From NCBI GenBank assembly GCA_041685075.1, contig JAWLGN010000191.1, forward strand, positions 1 to 10,725: a stretch of DNA of 10,725 nucleotides, read 5' to 3'. Source of the stretch: JAMCRM01 sp041685075 (GTDB lineage Bacteria > Acidobacteriota > Terriglobia > Bryobacterales > Bryobacteraceae). Shown in pieces: positions 6,880-10,725 of this stretch; the stretch's first letter is position 1; every line of letters begins with the position of its first letter. Below the pieces are notes generated by a model. It was not told the DNA's origin, did not search any database, and worked only from the letters and a program-made list of their open reading frames with translations. The position numbers were made by a program, and so were the translations under genes.

Positions 6880-7058
6880 CGGATGGATGTATCCATCGGG
6901 TGCAGGCACTCTACCGCCCGCCCAGCCCCTGCGCCTATTCAGGACGCCGCCCATGACGCGCGGGTCCCACCGGGCAACTATCGCGGAAACCACGCCACCC
7001 TTCTGCCCGGCCCTGCAATGGGCGCACCACGCAGGCGGGCGCGACGTGGACCGGCTGT
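6880..7058. other. Intergenic stretch between glycosyltransferase and insertion sequence
   Basis: These 179 bp contain no gene I can support. Two short overlapping frames read through into the left end of the insertion sequence (6883-7104 and 6887-7090), but their products are low-complexity, share no family with anything I recognise, and end inside the element. They could be the eroded edge of a gene cut by the insertion, but nothing to the right of the element continues them. Confidence 0.5.
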
Positions 7059-7086
7059 GGCTCTTGATCAAAAACGGGGGCAGACC
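7059..7086 (+). repeat. ISL3 left terminal inverted repeat
   Basis: Outer end GGCTCT, then a 4-base unmatched block, then CAAAAAC and GGGGGCAGACC. It pairs with the right repeat at 8322-8349 in inverted orientation with 23 of 28 positions equal. Confidence 0.88.
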
Positions 7087-7091
7087 GTGAT

Positions 7092-7116
7092 CCCAGATTG
7101 GTAAAACAATCTTGGG
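7092..7116 (+). promoter_or_regulatory. Hairpin covering the transposase start codon
   Basis: CCCAGATTG (7092-7100) can pair with CAATCTTGGG (7107-7116) around a six-base loop, with one bulged A. The TTG start codon (7112-7114) lies in the descending arm. Insertion sequences often use such structures to stop translation of transcripts that read in from outside, while transcripts starting within the element escape. That role is inferred. Confidence 0.45.
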
Positions 7117-8305
7117 CGATAACGTTTTGACCGAATCAGAGATCGTCTTGGGTCTGCCCGACCTTCAGATTGCCGATATTCAACGCAAAGAGGGAACCGT
7201 GAGGATCTGGGCCCGGTATACCGGGCCCAGATCCTGCGCGCATTGCGCCAGTCCCCGGCTGCGGAACAAGGGATGCGTCCGGCGGAGCGTGCGTCATGAG
7301 GACTGGGGACTGCGCCACTGCCTCCTGTTCGTCGAGGCCCCTAAGCACCGCTGCCTGGATTACGGGCGTTACTTGCGCCAGCCGCTGCCCGGCATTCTGC
7401 GCTGCCAGCGTGCCAGCGAAGCCTTTCAGCGAGCCATCTACCAGCAGCACCTCGAGGGCATCAACCGCAGCCGCCTGGGCCGCCGCGAGGCCATCGGTGC
7501 CGCTACGGTCGAACGCTACTTCCGCCGCGGTCTTGAGCGGCAGTTCCGTGAATGGCATCCGCCGCGCTGCCCCTTGCTGCTCGGCCTCGACGAGCACTTC
7601 TTCACCCGCCGCGCCGGCTATGCCACCACCTTCTGCGATCTCCGCAACCACAAGGTCTACGACGTCGTGCTCGGCCGCTCGGAAGCGGCCCTGGAGGCCT
7701 ACCTGGCGCGACTGGAAGGCAAGGCCGCCGTCCAGGTGGTGTGCATGGACCTGGCGAGCACCTACCGCTCTCTGGAGCGCAAACACTTCCCCAACGCGCG
7801 CATCGTCGCCGACCGCTTCCACGTGATCCGCATCATCCATCACCACTTCCTGGCCTGCTGGAAGGAACTGGATCCGCACGGCAGCAAGAACCGCGGCCTG
7901 CTCTCGCTGATGCGCCGTCACCGCCATAAACTCACCGCTGAACAGCAACTGCGCCTGGCCGCCTACCTGGCCGCCTTTCCCGCCCCGGAACTGATCTACC
8001 GCTTCAAACAGCGACTCTGCTCCCTGCTGCTGAAAAAACACCGCACCCGCACGCAATGTGAGCAACTGGCCCCCAGGTTCCTTCGCGCTATCGCGCAGCT
8101 ACGCCAGGCCGGCTTGCCACAACTGGTGCAACTCGGCCAAACCTTGTTCGCCTGGCGTGCCGAGATCGCCGCCATGTGGCGCTTCACCCGCAACAACGGC
8201 ATCACCGAAGGCTTCCACAACAAAATGGAGCTCATCTCCAGGCAGGCCTACGGCTTCCGCAACTTCGAAAATTACAGACTGCGGGTGAAGGTTCAGTGTG
8301 GTTAA
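7112..8305 (+). CDS. ISL3-family DDE transposase
   Basis: The 397-aa protein is full length for the family. An N-terminal zinc-binding region is seen as CAHC (42-45) and C70/C81. A central DDE catalytic domain follows: Asp160 in LLLGLDEHFF, Asp213 in VVCMDLAS, and Glu366 in NNGITEGFHNK, with VADRFHVIR (232-240) and the C-terminal GFRNFENYRLRVKVQCG also diagnostic. It cuts and pastes the element in the cell as DNA-protein complexes at the terminal repeats. The reading frame is intact. The start is uncertain: TTG at 7112 is the earliest good choice and TTG at 7127 is also possible; there is no ATG early in the frame. One expected finger cysteine is Tyr84 (CLDYG in place of CPxCG). Codons 31-42 are encoded by a perfect 34-bp palindrome. 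Confidence 0.93.
   Translation: MGDNVLTESEIVLGLPDLQIADIQRKEGTVRIWARYTGPRSCAHCASPRLRNKGCVRRSVRHEDWGLRHCLLFVEAPKHRCLDYGRYLRQPLPGILRCQRASEAFQRAIYQQHLEGINRSRLGRREAIGAATVERYFRRGLERQFREWHPPRCPLLLGLDEHFFTRRAGYATTFCDLRNHKVYDVVLGRSEAALEAYLARLEGKAAVQVVCMDLASTYRSLERKHFPNARIVADRFHVIRIIHHHFLACWKELDPHGSKNRGLLSLMRRHRHKLTAEQQLRLAAYLAAFPAPELIYRFKQRLCSLLLKKHRTRTQCEQLAPRFLRAIAQLRQAGLPQLVQLGQTLFAWRAEIAAMWRFTRNNGITEGFHNKMELISRQAYGFRNFENYRLRVKVQCG
7202..7235. repeat. 34-bp perfect palindrome inside the transposase gene
   Basis: The half AGGATCTGGGCCCGGTA (7202-7218) is followed directly by its exact reverse complement (7219-7235) with no spacer. It lies 90 bases after the transposase start and encodes RIWARYTGPRS, including the family's conserved YTGP turn before the zinc finger. 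As DNA it can form a cruciform; as RNA it would form a very stable hairpin. No T-tract follows, so it is not a classical terminator. Confidence 0.85.
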
Positions 8306-8321
8306 ACTGGCTTGGGATTCG

Positions 8322-8349
8322 GGTCTGCCCCCGTTGTTGGCGTAGAGCC
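8322..8349 (-). repeat. ISL3 right terminal inverted repeat
   Basis: Read inward on the minus strand it begins GGCTCT, then an unmatched 4-base block, CAACAAC and GGGGGCAGACC. It is the inverted partner of 7059-7086 and lies 16 bp after the transposase stop. Confidence 0.88.
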
Positions 8350-8385
8350 TCGATCTTGTGGTTGGCTGTAAGCGTTGGAAAATTT

Positions 8386-8461
8386 TGGTGGACCTGGTGA
8401 GATTCGAACTCACGACCTCTTCCATGCCATGGAAGCGCGCTCCCAACTGCGCCACAGGCCC
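8386..8461 (-). tRNA. tRNA-Ala (anticodon GGC)
   Basis: The 76-nt gene, including an encoded CCA end, folds as a standard cloverleaf on the minus strand. The acceptor arm is GGGCCTG with CAGGTCC and contains the G3:U70 pair that identifies alanine tRNA. The D stem is GCGC/GCGC, the anticodon stem CTTCC/GGAAG with loop ATGGCAT (anticodon GGC, reading GCC and by wobble GCU codons), and the T arm GTGAG-TTCGAAT-CTCAC. The discriminator base is A. It is divergent from the lipoprotein gene, and the insertion sequence lies just beyond its 3' end. Confidence 0.97.
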
Positions 8462-8483
8462 ACAAAAATTCCCGGTGCCCTCT

Positions 8484-8489
8484 ACTATA
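8484..8489 (-). promoter_or_regulatory. Probable -10 box for tRNA-Ala
   Basis: The minus strand reads TATAGT (8489 to 8484), five of six matches to consensus, 22 bp before the mature 5' end of the tRNA. This would give a short leader removed by RNase P. The -35 region expected about 17 bp upstream does not match consensus well. Confidence 0.5.
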
Positions 8490-8506
8490 CCACAGCGCAG
8501 CCACGG

Positions 8507-8537
8507 TTGACACGGCGCTTGGATCACCCCATACAAT
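8507..8537 (+). promoter_or_regulatory. Strong sigma70-like promoter for the lipoprotein/ABC exporter operon
   Basis: TTGACA (8507-8512) is an exact -35 consensus and TACAAT (8532-8537) is a five-of-six -10 box, separated by 19 bp. Initiation about 7 nt beyond the -10 falls at about position 8544, which is the GTG start codon of the lipoprotein gene. The mRNA is therefore predicted to be leaderless or nearly so, which agrees with the lack of a ribosome site. Confidence 0.6.
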
Positions 8538-8543
8538 GAAATA

Positions 8544-9455
8544 GTGACGTCCAGGTCCGCTCCCATCCTGACACTTCTTCTCTGCCTGTACGTCCTGGTC
8601 TCGACATCGTGCCTGGCGAGGCGCCGGGTCATCTCCCGCAATGGCGGCGCCAAGCAGACTCTCCAGGTGGCCGATAAGCAAGCCCTGGTCGATCGCGTGG
8701 CCGAAACCTACAAGGTGGTCCACGATATCAGCGCTACCGTCGATATGACCCCCGCGCTGGGAAGCGCCGAAAAGGCCAAAATCACCGAGTACAAGGACGT
8801 CCGGGGCTATGTCCTGTTCCGGAAATCTTCCGACATCCGGATCATCGGGCTGTATCCGGTGGTGCGGAACAAGGCCTTCGACATGGTCTCCGACGCGGAA
8901 GCCTTCAAGCTCTATATCCCCGGCCGGAACCGCTTCGTCACCGGCCGCAACGAAATCATCGAGCCTTCGGCCAACCGCCTCGAGAACCTGCGGCCCCAAC
9001 ACTTCCTGGAAGCCCTGCTGGTACGGCCGCCCGGCGAAAACGAAGAAGCCGTGCTGCAAAACCTTACCGACGAGGAGACCGCCCACTACATTCTGCACCT
9101 GCTGGCGCGCGGTCCCGACGGCGAACTGCGGCTTTCCCGCAGCATCTGGTTCGACCGCGGCACGCTGGCGCTCACCCGCCAACTGGCCTTTGACGAGGCC
9201 GGCAACATCCTCAGCGACGCCCGCTACCGCGAGTGGCAGAACTGGGACGGGGTGCCCTTCCCCCGCCAGGTGGAGATCAACCGCCCGCGCGACGAATACG
9301 CCGTGGTGCTCCGCATGGTTAAGTTGGATATCAACAAGGGCTTAACCGACGAACAGTTCGTGCTCGAGCAGCCCGCTGGAACGACCCTCCAGGTGCTGGG
9401 CGCAACGCCAGCCGCCGCGGTCTCCACCGCCCGCTCCAGCCGCACAGTGAAGTGA
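8544..9455 (+). CDS. LolA/LolB-like (DUF4292-type) outer-membrane lipoprotein
   Basis: The 303-aa protein starts with an export signal: Arg near the N-terminus, a hydrophobic core from about residue 7 to 20, and a possible lipidation cysteine at Cys23 (STSC; the lipobox is weak because position -3 is Ser). The rest is rich in beta-strands in the pattern of the LolA/LolB fold, with VRGYVLFRKSSDIRIIGLYPVVRNKAFDMVSD (87-116) and YIPGRNRFVTG as the most recognisable stretches. Proteins of this fold carry lipoproteins or lipids across the periplasm. It lies 13 bp upstream of the ABC permease gene in the same operon, suggesting that it hands over the exporter's substrate or is its outer-membrane partner. 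GTG is chosen because ATG at 8536 runs into a stop at once. The exact partner is inferred. Confidence 0.78.
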   Translation: MTSRSAPILTLLLCLYVLVSTSCLARRRVISRNGGAKQTLQVADKQALVDRVAETYKVVHDISATVDMTPALGSAEKAKITEYKDVRGYVLFRKSSDIRIIGLYPVVRNKAFDMVSDAEAFKLYIPGRNRFVTGRNEIIEPSANRLENLRPQHFLEALLVRPPGENEEAVLQNLTDEETAHYILHLLARGPDGELRLSRSIWFDRGTLALTRQLAFDEAGNILSDARYREWQNWDGVPFPRQVEINRPRDEYAVVLRMVKLDINKGLTDEQFVLEQPAGTTLQVLGATPAAAVSTARSSRTVK

Positions 9456-9468
9456 GAACGAAAACGAC

Positions 9469-10569
9469 GTGACGACCAAACTCGTCCTGGAAAACCTGAA
9501 ACACAGGCCCATGCGGAGCCTGTTGAGCGTCTTTCTGATCGGCATCCCGGTAACCCTGATCCTCTCGCTGGTGGGCATTACGGAGGGCCTCCTGGCCGAC
9601 TCCGCGGGACGCGCGCGCGGCACCGGCGCCGACATTCTGGTGCGCCCGCCGGGCGCCTCCATTCTGAGCTTCAGCGGCTCCCCGCTGCCCGAAAAACTGG
9701 TCGCCACACTGGCCGCGCGGCCCCGCGTGGCCGTAGCCACCGGCATGATGAGCTATCCGGTATCGAGCGTCACCTATGTGGCCGGTATCGACCTGGAGAG
9801 CTTCAACCGGCTGAGCGGCGGATTCGAATACATCGAGGGCGGCCCCTTCCGCAGCGACCGCGACATCATCGTGGACCGCTATTACGCCGAGCAGAACAAG
9901 CTCCAGGCCGGCGCCACCGTGCGGCTGCTGAACCAGGACTGGCACGTAGCCGGCGTGGTGGAGCCCGGAAAGCTCTCCCGCCTCTTCGTGCCCATCCGGG
10001 TGCTCCAGGACCTCACCGCCAATACCGGCAAAATCAGCCAGGTGCTCATCAAGGTCCAGCGGCCCGAGGACGTCGAGGCCGCGGTGGCGGATCTTAAGAC
10101 CCTGCTCCCCGGTTACCCGGTCTATTCCATCGAGGAGTTCGTCTCCCAGTTCACCGCGGAGAACGTGCAGGGCGGCGCGGTGAACACTTTCATCAACGTG
10201 GTGATCGGCATCGGCGTGGTGATCGGCTTCGCCGTGGTGCTGCTTTCCATGTACATGGCGGTCTTGCAGCGCACGCGCGAGATCGGCATCCTGAAATCGC
10301 TGGGCGCGGGCCGCGGCTTCATTCTCCGGCTGATTCTGCTCGAAGCCGTGGTCATGGGGATCGCGGGCACCATCGTGGGAATTCTCATGAGCTTCCTGGG
10401 GCGGTGGGTGATTATGGCCACCATGCCCGCCTCCATCATCCAGGCGGTAGTGCCTTCCTGGTGGCCCATCGCCGGCGCCATCACCCTGGTAGGCGTGGTG
10501 TTGGGAGCGCTTTATCCCGGGCTGCGCGCCGCCCGGCAGGATCCCATCGAGGCGTTGGCTTATGAGTAA
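9469..10569 (+). CDS. FtsX/MacB-type ABC transporter permease
   Basis: The 366-aa protein has the MacB/LolC/DevC layout: one transmembrane helix at about residues 18-38, an extracytoplasmic core domain at about 45-235, and three helices at about 241-265, 285-312 and 331-352. The coupling segment QRTREIGILKSLGA (267-280) and the C-terminal YPGLRAARQDPIEAL (349-363) are diagnostic. Such permeases act mechanically on periplasmic substrates (lipoproteins, lipids, antibiotics) rather than forming a channel. It starts with GTG 13 bp after the LolA-like gene and its stop overlaps the start of the ATPase gene by 8 bp, so the three form one transcription and translation unit. Substrate is unknown; a Lol-like envelope export role is the best guess. 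Confidence 0.92.
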   Translation: MTTKLVLENLKHRPMRSLLSVFLIGIPVTLILSLVGITEGLLADSAGRARGTGADILVRPPGASILSFSGSPLPEKLVATLAARPRVAVATGMMSYPVSSVTYVAGIDLESFNRLSGGFEYIEGGPFRSDRDIIVDRYYAEQNKLQAGATVRLLNQDWHVAGVVEPGKLSRLFVPIRVLQDLTANTGKISQVLIKVQRPEDVEAAVADLKTLLPGYPVYSIEEFVSQFTAENVQGGAVNTFINVVIGIGVVIGFAVVLLSMYMAVLQRTREIGILKSLGAGRGFILRLILLEAVVMGIAGTIVGILMSFLGRWVIMATMPASIIQAVVPSWWPIAGAITLVGVVLGALYPGLRAARQDPIEALAYE

Positions 10570-10725
10570 CCCGGTGATTCAGATCCGCGATCTGCGGAAA
10601 GTCTACCGCGTGGGCCAGGTGGACGTACCGGCGCTTCGCGGCGTGAACCTGGAAGTACAGGCGGGAGAATTTCTCTCCATCGTGGGACCTTCCGGCTCCG
10701 GAAAATCCACCCTCTTCCACATCAT
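10562..10725 (+). CDS. ABC transporter ATP-binding protein (MacB/LolD-like), 3' truncated by window
   Basis: Only the first 54 codons are present and the frame runs off the right edge. The sequence starts MSNPVIQIRDLRKVYRVG, has VPALRGVNLEVQAGEF, and contains a perfect Walker A motif GPSGSGKST (42-50). The pattern is that of the LolD/MacB ATPase subfamily. The ATG at 10562 lies within the last codons of the permease (8-bp overlap), indicating translational coupling. It powers the permease just upstream. Confidence 0.93.
   Translation, partial: MSNPVIQIRDLRKVYRVGQVDVPALRGVNLEVQAGEFLSIVGPSGSGKSTLFHI

Larger units (their letters stand above)
7059..8349 (+). mobile_element. Complete ISL3-family insertion sequence (1291 bp)
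   Basis: The element is bounded by imperfect 28-bp terminal inverted repeats, left 7059-7086 and right 8322-8349, identical at 23 of 28 positions. Both start with GGCTCT, the usual outer end of ISL3-family repeats, and share the inner block GGGGGCAGACC. One transposase gene (7112-8305) fills the interior. The length agrees with the family. ISL3 elements normally make 8-bp target duplications, but the flanks (CCGGCTGT left, TCGATCTT right) do not match, so the copy is old or has been through recombination after insertion. It sits 36 bp beyond the CCA end of tRNA-Ala. Confidence 0.92.

Noticed and set aside
6883..7104. Small gene between the glycosyltransferase and the insertion sequence
   Set aside because: Product is low-complexity, no ribosome site or family, and the frame ends inside the insertion sequence.
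7051..8357. Target-site duplication of the ISL3 element
   Set aside because: The immediate 8-bp flanks CCGGCTGT and TCGATCTT share only 4 positions. GGCTGT does recur at 8364-8369, but 14 bp from the element end, so it is not a duplication.

Overview
The window is a GC-rich stretch of bacterial chromosome with dense, mostly non-overlapping genes. The style (IclR/DapA-like/oligogalacturonate-lyase-like catabolic genes, a DUF4112 protein, a LolA-like lipoprotein ahead of a MacB/FtsX-type exporter, promoter boxes almost touching start codons) fits Acidobacteriota of the Solibacter/Bryobacter kind. That placement is inference from gene style; no rRNA or marker gene is present.

Layout. 8-466 (+) encodes a small DUF4112 membrane protein. 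It converges on a minus-strand pair at 2269-503: a DapA-family lyase/aldolase followed by an IclR-type regulator. A secreted alpha/beta hydrolase (2380-3297, +) diverges from that pair and overlaps tail-to-tail with a second minus-strand pair at 5418-3260: a stand-alone MetE C-terminal-type (zinc) methyltransferase translationally coupled by ATGA to a PL22-like (oligogalacturonate lyase) beta-propeller. An orphan GT-B glycosyltransferase follows (5542-6879, +), then a complete ISL3-family insertion sequence (7059-8349) lying 36 bp from the 3' end of tRNA-Ala(GGC) (8461-8386, -). From 8544 to the right edge is an operon for a LolA/LolB-like lipoprotein, a FtsX/MacB-type permease and the start of its ATPase.

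How the genes may work together. The left half looks like a small catabolic locus. An IclR regulator (the family of KdgR), a DapA-family enzyme (the family that includes keto-deoxy sugar-acid aldolases), an exported esterase-like hydrolase and a PL22-like lyase together suggest handling of uronate or pectin-like fragments. The coupled MetE-like methyltransferase has no established place in such a pathway and is the most interesting puzzle. The right half looks like an envelope lipid/lipoprotein export module under one strong sigma70-like promoter.

Nothing here is a CRISPR, toxin-antitoxin or recognisable defence system. The most unusual DNA structures are in the insertion sequence: a 34-bp perfect palindrome inside the transposase reading frame and a hairpin that covers the transposase start codon.
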